From: JBCDHN01 sp964351855
Lineage (GTDB): Bacteria > Verrucomicrobiota > Verrucomicrobiia > Verrucomicrobiales > DEV007
NCBI GenBank assembly: GCA_964351855.1
Contig: CAYGQD010000009.1
Span: 1 to 64,000 of the forward strand
DNA length: 64,000 nucleotides
Reading direction: 5' to 3'
The notes under the pieces were generated by a model. The model had not been told where the DNA came from, did no database searches, and saw nothing but the letters and a program-made list of their open reading frames with translations. Positions within the stretch are counted from its first letter, which is position 1. The number at the start of each line of letters is the position of its first letter. Shown here piece after piece: positions 33,606 to 41,671 of this stretch. A program made the position numbers and the translations under genes.

Positions 33606-34535
33606 ATGATGAAGCCCGAGCCCATCTGGATCCACTCCTCCCGCCAAATGAATGCGGTGGCGGATTTGCGGCGATCCAGCCTCCCGAGTGGAAAAATCCC
33701 ACACCTCTTTCATTACGAGGGACTTCGGCAAAGCCAACTCTGGATGAAGGTCGCGCGAGCTCATGCTCCGAATACCGAACCCGCGTATCGGGAGGTTTTC
33801 GAGTCGGCCCGGGAATGGATTGGCGATGAGCCCGTTCATGTCGTTGGACTTGGCGCGGGCGGAGCGGCGAAAGAACAAAAGCTGCTCGAAGGATTGACGA
33901 AGCCGCTGTTTACCCCGGTGGACGTCAGCGATTCGCTCGCGCTGCTTTCGGCGCAACACACCTGGGATTTGACCGAAAAGCCGCCGAAGCCGCTGGTTGC
34001 GGACCTCCTTGGCTATCCGGATTTACCGAATTGGCTGGCGGAGTTTGATTCGGGTCGAAAACGACTCTTCACCGCCTTCGGGTTGACGCCAAACACGGCT
34101 CCGAGTGAACTTCTTCCGGTTTTGCATGATTTCCTGCGCCCGGAAGACGCCCTCCTCATCAGCGCCAACCTCTTCACCAGCATCCAGGATGTCTTGAGCC
34201 AATATGACAATCCGGAAACCCGAGCCTGGCTGTCCCAGGTCTTGATCGATTGGGGAATTCGCGATCAGCTGAGCGAACCAACCTTCCGCTGGGGCGAAAT
34301 CGAAGGCCAAACCGCGGTCATTGCGGAGTCGCGCTGGCTGGAGGACACCGATTTGGAGTGGGAAGGCGAACTGTTCCACGTGGAACAATCCCAGATTTTG
34401 CGCCTGTTCTTCAGCATCCGCTACACGCCGGAAGCATTCAGCGCGGAACTGGCGAATCAAGGTCTTAACGTCCTTTCTTCGGTGGAAAAGGAATGCCATG
34501 AAGACGGGCTATGGCTGGCGCGACGCAAACTCTAA
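33606..34535 (+). CDS. SAM-dependent methyltransferase, EgtD-like fold
   Basis: A 309-residue protein with a methyltransferase nucleotide-binding region VHVVGLGAGGAAKEQKLLEG and FTPVDVSDSLALLSA, similar in order to the histidine-specific methyltransferase (EgtD/Methyltransf_33) family, then LLISANLFTSIQDVL and a C-terminal beta-rich domain. The substrate is unknown; no EgtB-like sulfoxide synthase is adjacent. The fourth parS site lies in its coding sequence and encodes LFHVEQS. Confidence 0.72.
   Translation: MMKPEPIWIHSSRQMNAVADLRRSSLPSGKIPHLFHYEGLRQSQLWMKVARAHAPNTEPAYREVFESAREWIGDEPVHVVGLGAGGAAKEQKLLEGLTKPLFTPVDVSDSLALLSAQHTWDLTEKPPKPLVADLLGYPDLPNWLAEFDSGRKRLFTAFGLTPNTAPSELLPVLHDFLRPEDALLISANLFTSIQDVLSQYDNPETRAWLSQVLIDWGIRDQLSEPTFRWGEIEGQTAVIAESRWLEDTDLEWEGELFHVEQSQILRLFFSIRYTPEAFSAELANQGLNVLSSVEKECHEDGLWLARRKL
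34372..34387. other. parS site 4 (inside the methyltransferase gene)
   Basis: Perfect TGTTCCACGTGGAACA about 21.5 kb from site 3, within coding sequence (FHVEQ). Together the four sites span 24 kb. Confidence 0.88.
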
Positions 34536-34538
34536 CGG

Positions 34539-36431
34539 TTACGGCTCAATTTCGGGGGCTCTGATGATCGTTGCAGTCAAAAATGCTGCGTGAAGCAGAT
34601 CGGGCTGGTCGGATCCAACGTTACTCGTTGGCTTCCACATGGAAAGCATCCGAGTCGCTCCAGAGAGAAAGGTCATTGAGGAGTTAGATCGAGCTTCTGA
34701 AAAGGTAGGCATGCCCAACGCAATTTCACCCTGATTTGATATTCGACCTTTGATGATTTCAGCGGGGGCATAGTCAAAGATCAATTCGACATTAAGGTCA
34801 ATGGATTGGCCATCCGCTCCAATCACTGGTTCAAGTTTCCAACTGGTGCCGACACACTTGGTCTTGGCTTCAATTGTTTGTCCACCGTCCGCATTCGGCT
34901 CCCCTGGCAGCAAGTACATCACTCGCTCACCGGCCTCGAGTTGGCACATCTGTCCGGTGTGTCCTTCCATCCAGTGTGTCGCCAAGAACTCAGCGTCATC
35001 GCCACTCTGAAGGGTCTTCCAAGCCGGGCTGTGATCGGCCAGAGTGCGGCATTCATCGGCCAACTCGCGGAGAACCACTGCCGGAGCTTGCACCACATGG
35101 AGTGCAAATCCGATGGATGTCGGAGGACCAGGGCCCTGCGAGCTCGTGAAGGTTTCAATGAGATCCAAGTTCTCTTGAGTGTTCCGGACCATGAGGGTGG
35201 AAGTAGGGCGGAGATATTTTGCGAATGCGCCTGGCGGAAATGGAATCCCCGCTGACTCAAGGACTTCTTTGGCTGTGGCATCTCCTTTACGATTGCCTGC
35301 AACGGACCCTCCCAAATCAGCGAACGGATCGTCCGATGGTTCGTATTTTAGAAATCCGGGCGGAACACGGAAGGAGATGGTCTTCATCCCGAATCCCTCA
35401 CCCGATTTCAACGGGCCCTTCGGAACTTTGGCGATTGCATCTCCCTGCATGCGCAACCTTTCAACGAGTCGTTCATTTTTGAGTGGCAGATTTGGAACGA
35501 CGTCTCCGATAATGAAGGCGGCCTGATGAACGTCAGGAGCAGGTTTATTCCCTCCACTCGTAGGATTCCAAGTGCCTACCAGTTTCGCCGTCCCGCTTTG
35601 CATCGTGACCGAGTTGGAAGCTTGGCTGCTGTAAGTATCGACGATTGAAGCAGAGAAAGGGGCGCTATCATGCAGATCGAACGAAACTTCGTGTCGCTTT
35701 GGTGGTGCAAAATCGTGCCATAGCACATAATAAACGTCAAAGTAGCCAATGTCTGCCGACAGGACGGTATCGAGTTCCCAGCTGGTTCCAACACTGATGG
35801 TTCCCATTTTTTGAGTCGGAGGCTTTCCACGATTCAGGGTCAATGAGTCTGTATAGCTAACCGTTCTCGCATCGCTCGACTTGACATTCTCACCGCTTCG
35901 AGTGGTGACGTATCCACTGTGGACATAGCGCCCCTTTTTGGTTTTGGTCAGGGTGACAAGTTCTTCAAACAAAGGACGATGATCGGCTTGTTCACTGGCA
36001 CGGTTCACCAAGTTACGAACCGTAGCAGCTGGAGCTTCGAGGATGTGTAAATTGAATGCGATGAACCTATCGTGATCGGTTGCGTCTACAATTTCCGCTA
36101 GGTCCGCCTGCAAGGTTTGCGGTAAGCGCGCTGCCAAGGTCAAGGAAGCCGGATCGTAGGCAAACAGTGCTCCCTCCGGCAGGATAATTCCCAATTCATT
36201 GAGCGCACTTGAAGCAAACTTGCTACTTTTGGAGATGAATTCCAACCACTCTTCATCGCTACTGCCAGCCGACGGAACCTCTGGTGGCAAGTGTTCGTCG
36301 AGAAAGGAGAAGGTGGGTGCCGTCAATTCGACCGAGTGGGATTCTATCGTCCAATCGCTTTTCACATCCTGACCGAAAGCGGAAAGAATTGCGGCCAAAG
36401 CAAGGAAAGACGAGAACACGCAGCGCAACAT
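34539..36431 (-). CDS. Exported protein with a duplicated secretin-accessory-like domain
   Basis: A 630-residue protein with a signal peptide (MLRCVFSSFLALAAILSAFG). Two copies of one domain are visible, at about residues 75-325 and 385-620. Each runs: LxxAGIxxPxGAxxxYxPxxxTL, a helix, FxLHxxxAPAxxxRxL, a beta section with VGTSWxL and DFAP/DYAP, and a closing SxTxxSGxxxxxxxWxPTS ... HAAF. The STLMVRNTQENLDLIE segment resembles secretin/TonB short-domain strands common in Verrucomicrobia. Periplasmic or outer-membrane location is likely; function unknown. The start at 36431 gives the best signal peptide. Confidence 0.72.
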   Translation of the reverse strand: MLRCVFSSFLALAAILSAFGQDVKSDWTIESHSVELTAPTFSFLDEHLPPEVPSAGSSDEEWLEFISKSSKFASSALNELGIILPEGALFAYDPASLTLAARLPQTLQADLAEIVDATDHDRFIAFNLHILEAPAATVRNLVNRASEQADHRPLFEELVTLTKTKKGRYVHSGYVTTRSGENVKSSDARTVSYTDSLTLNRGKPPTQKMGTISVGTSWELDTVLSADIGYFDVYYVLWHDFAPPKRHEVSFDLHDSAPFSASIVDTYSSQASNSVTMQSGTAKLVGTWNPTSGGNKPAPDVHQAAFIIGDVVPNLPLKNERLVERLRMQGDAIAKVPKGPLKSGEGFGMKTISFRVPPGFLKYEPSDDPFADLGGSVAGNRKGDATAKEVLESAGIPFPPGAFAKYLRPTSTLMVRNTQENLDLIETFTSSQGPGPPTSIGFALHVVQAPAVVLRELADECRTLADHSPAWKTLQSGDDAEFLATHWMEGHTGQMCQLEAGERVMYLLPGEPNADGGQTIEAKTKCVGTSWKLEPVIGADGQSIDLNVELIFDYAPAEIIKGRISNQGEIALGMPTFSEARSNSSMTFLSGATRMLSMWKPTSNVGSDQPDLLHAAFLTATIIRAPEIEP

Positions 36432-36568
36432 GGTATCTTTTTCGCATGACAGGAACGCTCCCGGCAAGCACAACATCCTATTTTGTCCCATTGCATTGGC
36501 TCGGTCGAACCAACTGATCCTTTCGGCTCTGATCCGCTAGGCATCTTGGATAGGCCAAAGTCTCCCCT

Positions 36569-37312
36569 GTGAAGTCCCTCCTTTTTAACCCGGATTTTTC
36601 CGTCATCGATGAATCGCCGGATTGGATCGTGGTCGATAAACCGGCGCATCTCCTGAGCCATCCGAATAAGCCCGGGAATCCGCCGACCTTGCTCGATGGT
36701 CTGGAGGGCCTTTATGCGTTTGAAATCGCGAATGGCGCGCAAATCTCGGTGATTACGCGGCTCGATCGCGATACGAGCGGGTTGGTCCTGCTGGCGACGA
36801 GTTCGGAAGCGGCTCGAAACCTCAGTTTGGCGATTCAAGCGGGAGCGATCGAGAAAGAATACCTCGCGATTGTCTGGGGATGGCCAACGGAAGACGAATG
36901 GGAAGTCGATGCGCCGATTTTACGACTCGGCGAGGTGGAGCCCGCCAAAATCTGGCTGAAACGCGGCGTTCATCCGGAAGGGAAGGCGAGTCGAACCCGT
37001 TTCCGCGTCGCATTCCGATTCGAGCGTGAAACGACCAATGGAACCCGGTTTTCCCTGATTCGGGCGTTTCCCTTGACCGGTAGAATGCACCAAATCCGGA
37101 TTCATCTGGCCCATTCCGGCTTTCCCATCATCGGCGATAAGATCTACGGGCCCGATGAACAGAACTACCTGGAATTCATCGAGACCGGCTGGACGGAATC
37201 GCTGGCCGAGCGTCTCCTTCTCGATCGCCACGCGTTGCACGCGAAGGTCTTACGGTATAGGCAATTCACCTGGGAATCGCCACTCCATCAGGACATGGCG
37301 AGTTTTCTCTAG
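36569..37312 (+). CDS. RluA-family RNA pseudouridine synthase
   Basis: A 247-residue pseudouridine synthase without an S4 domain. The catalytic motif is TRLDRDTSGLVLLA (Asp in RLDRDTSG), with DWIVVDKPAHLLSHP before it and FPLTGRMHQIRIHLAHSGFPIIGD after it. It would isomerise uridine in rRNA or tRNA; the target cannot be told from sequence. The canonical His of HRLDxxTSG is Thr here. Confidence 0.9.
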   Translation: MKSLLFNPDFSVIDESPDWIVVDKPAHLLSHPNKPGNPPTLLDGLEGLYAFEIANGAQISVITRLDRDTSGLVLLATSSEAARNLSLAIQAGAIEKEYLAIVWGWPTEDEWEVDAPILRLGEVEPAKIWLKRGVHPEGKASRTRFRVAFRFERETTNGTRFSLIRAFPLTGRMHQIRIHLAHSGFPIIGDKIYGPDEQNYLEFIETGWTESLAERLLLDRHALHAKVLRYRQFTWESPLHQDMASFL

Positions 37313-37396
37313 TTCTACTTCATTAAAAGGCTTTGTGAGGGCGCGGCGTTCGAAAAATGGGAACACGAATGCGCTTCGCTTCCACGAATTTTAGGA

Positions 37397-37456
37397 ATGG
37401 GCACGAATCGAGATCTCAATTCGTGAAATTCATTCCCATTCGCCTATCATCCGCCG
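37397..37456. repeat. REP-like palindromic repeat, copy 2
   Basis: Bases 37397-37443 are identical to 1-47 of the window and the next 13 are similar. The hairpin arms CACGAAT/ATTCGTG are intact. A related fragment (ATGGGAACACGAATGCGC, then CCACGAATTTTAGG) lies just before it, near 37355-37395, suggesting clustered degenerate copies between the pseudouridine synthase and cytochrome genes. Confidence 0.8.
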
Positions 37457-37523
37457 CCCGAGCCATCGCTCACCTCCACAAAAATCCCTCGCAGCTCATC
37501 TCGCTCCGTTTTTCGAACGCACC

Positions 37524-37934
37524 CTAATTTTCAGGCCAAGGAGCACCTTCCAGAATCCAGCGATACAGCAAAGTGCTCTGGGCTTCGGTCAAACGATGTC
37601 CATCGGCTGGCATGGCCTCGACAAAGTACTCCGGTAGCTGAGTTACGAGGTAGAGCGTGCTCTTCTCCGGATTTCCGGGAACCAGAATGGATCGACCTCC
37701 CGAACTCGCCGCGAGGATGCTTTTCCGCGATTCCATGCTGAACGCGACATCGGTCTTCTCGTGATGGCAGCGCAGACATTGCGATTCCAAGATCGGCCAA
37801 ACCTCCTTTTTGAAATCGACCGGCTCCAGATCGACCGCATAGTCAGGAGCATCAACCTTGGGCAAAGGCTTGCGCTCGGCGCAGCCGCTGAACAAGAGAA
37901 ACGTTGAAAGAGCGATCAGGAGGAGGGGCTTCAT
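37524..37934 (-). CDS. Planctomycete-type cytochrome c lipoprotein
   Basis: A 136-residue lipoprotein (LIALSTFLLFSGC lipobox) with one c-type haem motif, SQCLRCHHE, and the PSCyt1 layout: FKKEVWPILESQCLRCH, GGRSILVPGNPEKSTLYLVT, MPADGHRLTEAQ and LLYRWILEGAPWPEN. The same layout appears inside the larger protein at 58875-61469. It should be anchored in the outer or inner membrane facing the periplasm. Electron partner unknown. Confidence 0.85.
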   Translation of the reverse strand: MKPLLLIALSTFLLFSGCAERKPLPKVDAPDYAVDLEPVDFKKEVWPILESQCLRCHHEKTDVAFSMESRKSILAASSGGRSILVPGNPEKSTLYLVTQLPEYFVEAMPADGHRLTEAQSTLLYRWILEGAPWPEN

Positions 37935-38220
37935 GATTCGATGCTGTCAGAAAACGCCGAAATCGACTTCGCGAATCTTGTTCAGCCAGAGGCGTCGATT
38001 GTGAAAACGACGCCTTCGACCTTCGTTCGGCACCAATGATTTCCTCGATTCCGAGTTCGAACACTTTCAGCCTGCCATTCGTCTTCCAAAGACCACAATC
38101 TTCCTCTTCTCACTACCATAGGTGGTGGCTACGGTGAGTCTCGAAACTGGAACTCCCCCGAGAAAGTGGACACGAAAATCTTGGTCTGCACCACTCCGAA
38201 AAGAAGCCCCATGGCACCTG

Positions 38221-38541
38221 TTAGTCGTCGATCCCAAGACTTCGCCGGATTCGATCAGGATCCTGACGAAGATCCTCAATCCCCAAGATGACAACGCCAC
38301 GATGATCGACTCGATCAAACACCCCATATCTCCCTCGTAAGGCCAAAACCCGCCTGATTGGAAAAGCATACGCAAATCCGATCTCTGGAAACAGCGCCAA
38401 CTGATCAACGGCGGTGTTAACTGAGGCGTAAAAATCCTCCGCGCGCTTTTCGGAATAACGATCAATGCGGTTGTAGATTTCTTGAAAATCAATTTCCGCC
38501 TTGAGCAACCAAATGATCTCTCCAACGTCAGGCTCCGCCAT
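38221..38541 (-). CDS. RelE/ParE-family toxin
   Basis: A 106-residue toxin with ParE-type order: LKAEIDFQEIYNRIDRYSEK, FYASVNTAVDQLALFPEIG, then VLALRGRYGVFDRVDHRGV and ILGIEDLRQDPDRIRRSLG. It overlaps its antitoxin by 14 bases. ParE members inhibit gyrase and RelE members cleave mRNA; the target here is not determined. Confidence 0.85.
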   Translation of the reverse strand: MAEPDVGEIIWLLKAEIDFQEIYNRIDRYSEKRAEDFYASVNTAVDQLALFPEIGFAYAFPIRRVLALRGRYGVFDRVDHRGVVILGIEDLRQDPDRIRRSLGIDD

Positions 38542-38755
38542 TGCGTTGGAAGCGCTTCTTCATCTCCTCGGCAGATACTCCCAAATCCGGGTTTTCTTCG
38601 AATTCGCGGTATCGCTGATTTAGCTTCTTCACCAATTCAGGATCTGGCTCTCCCGGAGCTTCACCGGTCACTTCTTGCCATAGCTCATCGGAAAGCATGA
38701 GTTTCTCCTCCGGGGTAAGGTTGCTGAGTTGAGGGATCGTTTCCGCAATCATCAT
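38528..38755 (-). CDS. Addiction-module antitoxin (Unstab_antitox family)
   Basis: A 75-residue protein with the conserved LSNLTPEEKLMLSDELWQEV start, PELVKKLNQRYREFEENPD middle and GVSAEEMKKRF end typical of the small antitoxins paired with ParE/RelE toxins. The ATG at 38755 gives the family start (MMIAETIPQLS); an in-frame ATG at 38812 would include the palindrome at 38772 in the coding sequence and is less likely. Confidence 0.85.
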   Translation of the reverse strand: MMIAETIPQLSNLTPEEKLMLSDELWQEVTGEAPGEPDPELVKKLNQRYREFEENPDLGVSAEEMKKRFQRNGGA

Positions 38756-38771
38756 GGTAGGATAAACGATT

Positions 38772-38792
38772 CCTCGTTGCCAAGCAACGAGG
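38772..38792. promoter_or_regulatory. Palindrome upstream of the toxin-antitoxin pair
   Basis: CCTCGTTGC-CAA-GCAACGAGG is a perfect 9-bp inverted repeat 16 bases upstream of the antitoxin start, a likely autoregulatory operator. Confidence 0.6.
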
Positions 38793-39031
38793 GAATCACA
38801 TGTTCGGTTCATCGGACAGAATCCGAAAGAGTCGTCGCCAAGTTATCTCCAGAGCCTGTCACAACCTCCAACAATTCGGCCACTCTCCTTTTCTGAACGA
38901 CGCGATGGAGCCCTGCTCGGCGCATGGATTCACTAACTAACCTACCTAGGAACGGTATCGATCTTGACACGATCTCCTGCTGAATTCAACGCTGACGCCG
39001 CCGTTTCGGTGGGGGTGTGCGATTGCCAGAT

Positions 39032-40246
39032 TCAAGACGACTTCCAAATCCCCAAGTTTTCCCCGAAACGGAGCCAGCCTGAGCTTTCGATCCGGTTCCG
39101 CAAGGCGGTCAGCTTTTCTTCAGGCGATTTCCCCTCGTTCCTGGCGAGTTTCGACGTTGCTCCGAGCAGATTTCCCAGTGCAACCCAGCGGGACTCGCTG
39201 AGTTTGGCGCGGAGGCGGGTTAGCTCTTTGAGGGTCGAATTGTCGGCTTTGATTCCGGATTGGAGGCGTTTTAGCTCGCCCAAGCGATCGGCGAGTAAGG
39301 CGGAGTCCGCGCCTTCGTTCACGAGGGTGGCGCTGGGGTAACGGTTGAGCTCTTCGACGTCCAGCTCGGCGACCAGTTGCTCGATTTCTGCGTCGGTTGA
39401 CCTTGCCGCGAGCTGCGCCAAAAGAACCTGGAGCAGGCCGGGATGGAGGGCGGAGACGTTGCGCCAGGCCGCTCGGGTGAAGCGGTAAAAGCGAGCCCGG
39501 ACTTCGTCATTGGCCAATTCTGGAGCCAGGTGATGATAGAGATCGAGGTTCATTTGGAGCTGCTCTCGGAGAAGAGGGGCGGGGTCCACGTTCATCGTGT
39601 TGTTAGCGTGAACGCGATAGCGCATGAGCGGTTCGGGGACGATGCTGAGCTTTCCGCGAAGGACGGCTCCGCTGAGGAAAAAGTAGTCGTGGTTGAAACG
39701 ATAGGGCCGGAACGGGTTCTCCCGAAGATAAGCCGAGCGCGCAATGACGTTGCCGGTCGTCGCTGGAAAATTCGCGGCTCCCAGCCAGGTGGCCAAGTCC
39801 ATGCTTTCTTCCTCGCCGATGGCCCAGGCGGTGCGGAACCACTTCGCTCGGGGCGACTCTTCCGGGAGGGTAGCGCCATCATCGTCGATCAAGGTGAGGC
39901 CGCTGCTGACCACGGCGATGGATTCGTCCTCGAACGCGGGGAGCAATTTCTCGAATCGGGTGGGTTCGTAGAGGTCATCGGAATTGAGGATGCTGATGAT
40001 GTCGCAGTCCTCCGCCACGGTTTCGATCGCCCGGTTCAGGGTATTGTGAGCGCCCGCGTTTTCCTGGACCACGCATTCCACGCCTTGCTTCGCGAACCCG
40101 CGGATGATCTCCACAGAGTCATCTTTCGAACCATCGTCGATGATGAGAAAGCGATCCGGTGGTCGCGTCTGATTGAGCACGGATTCGATCGCCGCCGCAA
40201 CATAGCGCTCATGGTTATAACAAGGAATGACGACAGCGAGTTTCAT
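39032..40246 (-). CDS. GT-A family 2 glycosyltransferase
   Basis: A 404-residue glycosyltransferase. The N-terminal GT2 domain shows AVVIPCYNHERYVAAAIESV, LIIDDGSKDDS, ILNSDDLYEP (DxD-like) and FNHDYFFLSGAVLRG. A C-terminal helical region (residues about 290-390) includes a likely coiled coil (LGELKRLQSGIKADNSTLKE LTRLRAKLSE). It probably adds sugars to a surface glycan; the acceptor is unknown. No polysaccharide cluster is adjacent. Confidence 0.85.
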   Translation of the reverse strand: MKLAVVIPCYNHERYVAAAIESVLNQTRPPDRFLIIDDGSKDDSVEIIRGFAKQGVECVVQENAGAHNTLNRAIETVAEDCDIISILNSDDLYEPTRFEKLLPAFEDESIAVVSSGLTLIDDDGATLPEESPRAKWFRTAWAIGEEESMDLATWLGAANFPATTGNVIARSAYLRENPFRPYRFNHDYFFLSGAVLRGKLSIVPEPLMRYRVHANNTMNVDPAPLLREQLQMNLDLYHHLAPELANDEVRARFYRFTRAAWRNVSALHPGLLQVLLAQLAARSTDAEIEQLVAELDVEELNRYPSATLVNEGADSALLADRLGELKRLQSGIKADNSTLKELTRLRAKLSESRWVALGNLLGATSKLARNEGKSPEEKLTALRNRIESSGWLRFGENLGIWKSS

Positions 40247-40343
40247 GAGGTGCCAATCAGGACGTCATACTTGGCTTGAGGTCAAGAAAAGGCCCAATTC
40301 ATCCTTCCGAGAGCCGTGAATGGTTCCCGATCCCGATGATCAT

Positions 40344-41396
40344 TCAGCGCAAAATCCACTCGCGCGCGGCCGCAATTCGATTCTCGACGCCGAGTTTCTC
40401 GTAAATCCGCTCACAATGCTTTTCGACCGTTCGGTTGGAAATGGAAAGCAGCAGGGCGATCTCGGGATTGGTTTTTCCCTCAGCGATCCATTCGAGAACT
40501 TCTTGCTCTCTTTTGGTGAGCTGATGGAAGGGTATCGGCTCAAACGCGCCGGGCTTCCCGCCAAACAACAGCGTTCGTCGCTTCCCAAACCCGGTCGTAA
40601 GGATGGTGAACTCTAAAATCATGCCGAAATCGTCTTTCACCCGAAGCGATCTCGAACGAGCCCCGATCGAAACAGGCAGGTTCTTCAACAAGTTTTGAAT
40701 GGGCGGCGGAAGCCCTTCTCCGAGATCTCGAAAACGACTTGCGAGGAAGGTGAGCGCTTCGCCAGTCTCGTTGAGAATCCTGCCCCGCTCGTCAATCGAG
40801 AGCGAAATCCTACGTTCGTCCAACGGTTGCCGCGTCAGTAAATTCAACCTCTCGTTGAGCTCCCGAGATTGGAGTTGGCGCGAACACGCAAAGGCGAAAT
40901 GCGGTTTCAGCCCATCGAGAAGTTCCAACTCCTCGTCGTCGAAATCACAATGAAGCCGATTCGCGGCGACGATGATCTCGATATCGCCTTCCACCAGCAG
41001 CTGTGCGGAAACCTGGAATCGCGAATCGAGTTTCCGAAACGCTTCCCGAAATAGCCCGGTTTCTTCAAACTTGGCTTGAGAAATGTGATTGCTAATGCGC
41101 TGTGCTTTGGCAACGGGATTGCCCAAGGACATCCCGGTGGCCTTCACGATTGGGTGTTCGTGGTAGTGCGCGTTGAGCACATCGACCATCTTCGCGATCG
41201 TTGGATCAAATTCCGGATTGCCCACGTTGTGGAGAAGTTGGCCTTTTCGGTGGTCAAAAAGATTCCAAACGCAAAGCTCCGCTCCGAGCAATTCATCCAG
41301 AATTTCGGGCGTTTGTTCACCCAGCGACTCGATCGATTGCGCTTGGTTCACGTGTTGTATGGCTTCCAAAAGCTTGATTTTACTGGTCTGCTTCAT
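40344..41396 (-). CDS. LuxR-family transcriptional regulator
   Basis: A 350-residue regulator with an N-terminal GAF-like sensory region and a C-terminal LuxR helix-turn-helix (LTKREQEVLEWIAEGKTNPE, then SISNRTVEKHCERIYEKLGV). The sensory part includes RQLQSRELNERLNLL as a linker helix. A TTG at 41411 is an alternative start. The upstream TACGTAGATCCACGTA sequence (about 41413-41428) is a possible binding site. Ligand and targets unknown. Confidence 0.85.
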   Translation of the reverse strand: MKQTSKIKLLEAIQHVNQAQSIESLGEQTPEILDELLGAELCVWNLFDHRKGQLLHNVGNPEFDPTIAKMVDVLNAHYHEHPIVKATGMSLGNPVAKAQRISNHISQAKFEETGLFREAFRKLDSRFQVSAQLLVEGDIEIIVAANRLHCDFDDEELELLDGLKPHFAFACSRQLQSRELNERLNLLTRQPLDERRISLSIDERGRILNETGEALTFLASRFRDLGEGLPPPIQNLLKNLPVSIGARSRSLRVKDDFGMILEFTILTTGFGKRRTLLFGGKPGAFEPIPFHQLTKREQEVLEWIAEGKTNPEIALLLSISNRTVEKHCERIYEKLGVENRIAAAREWILR

Positions 41397-41464
41397 CGCT
41401 CGATCTCTCAATTACGTAGATCCACGTATGGCAAAGGTCACCTTTCGTCCCCAAAGTGAAAATT

Positions 41465-41545
41465 GTTCGAATTGTCGAACGAAAGGCAGGGTAAGGCGTG
41501 AGTGCGACCGGACTGGGCAGCTGGACTACTTTTCGCACTCACGCC
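41465..41545. promoter_or_regulatory. Palindrome and long hairpin upstream of lpdA
   Basis: The palindrome GTTCGA-ATTG-TCGAAC (41465-41480) is followed by a perfect 13-bp inverted repeat, GGCGTGAGTGCGA (41495-41507) and TCGCACTCACGCC (41533-41545), with a 25-base loop. It lies between the divergent luxR-like and lpdA genes. It could be an attenuator, a regulator-binding site or a small-RNA stem. Confidence 0.6.
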
Positions 41546-41671
41546 GCTTTCTTGGGCCGAAGTTTCCCAAATGCACCGCTCACGATGAGTCTTCGTGTCA
41601 TCCTTCCAACAATCACTTTACCGCTCCCAAACTCCGGCTAGGTTCGCGCCAAGTCTTCCCGAAAATACATT

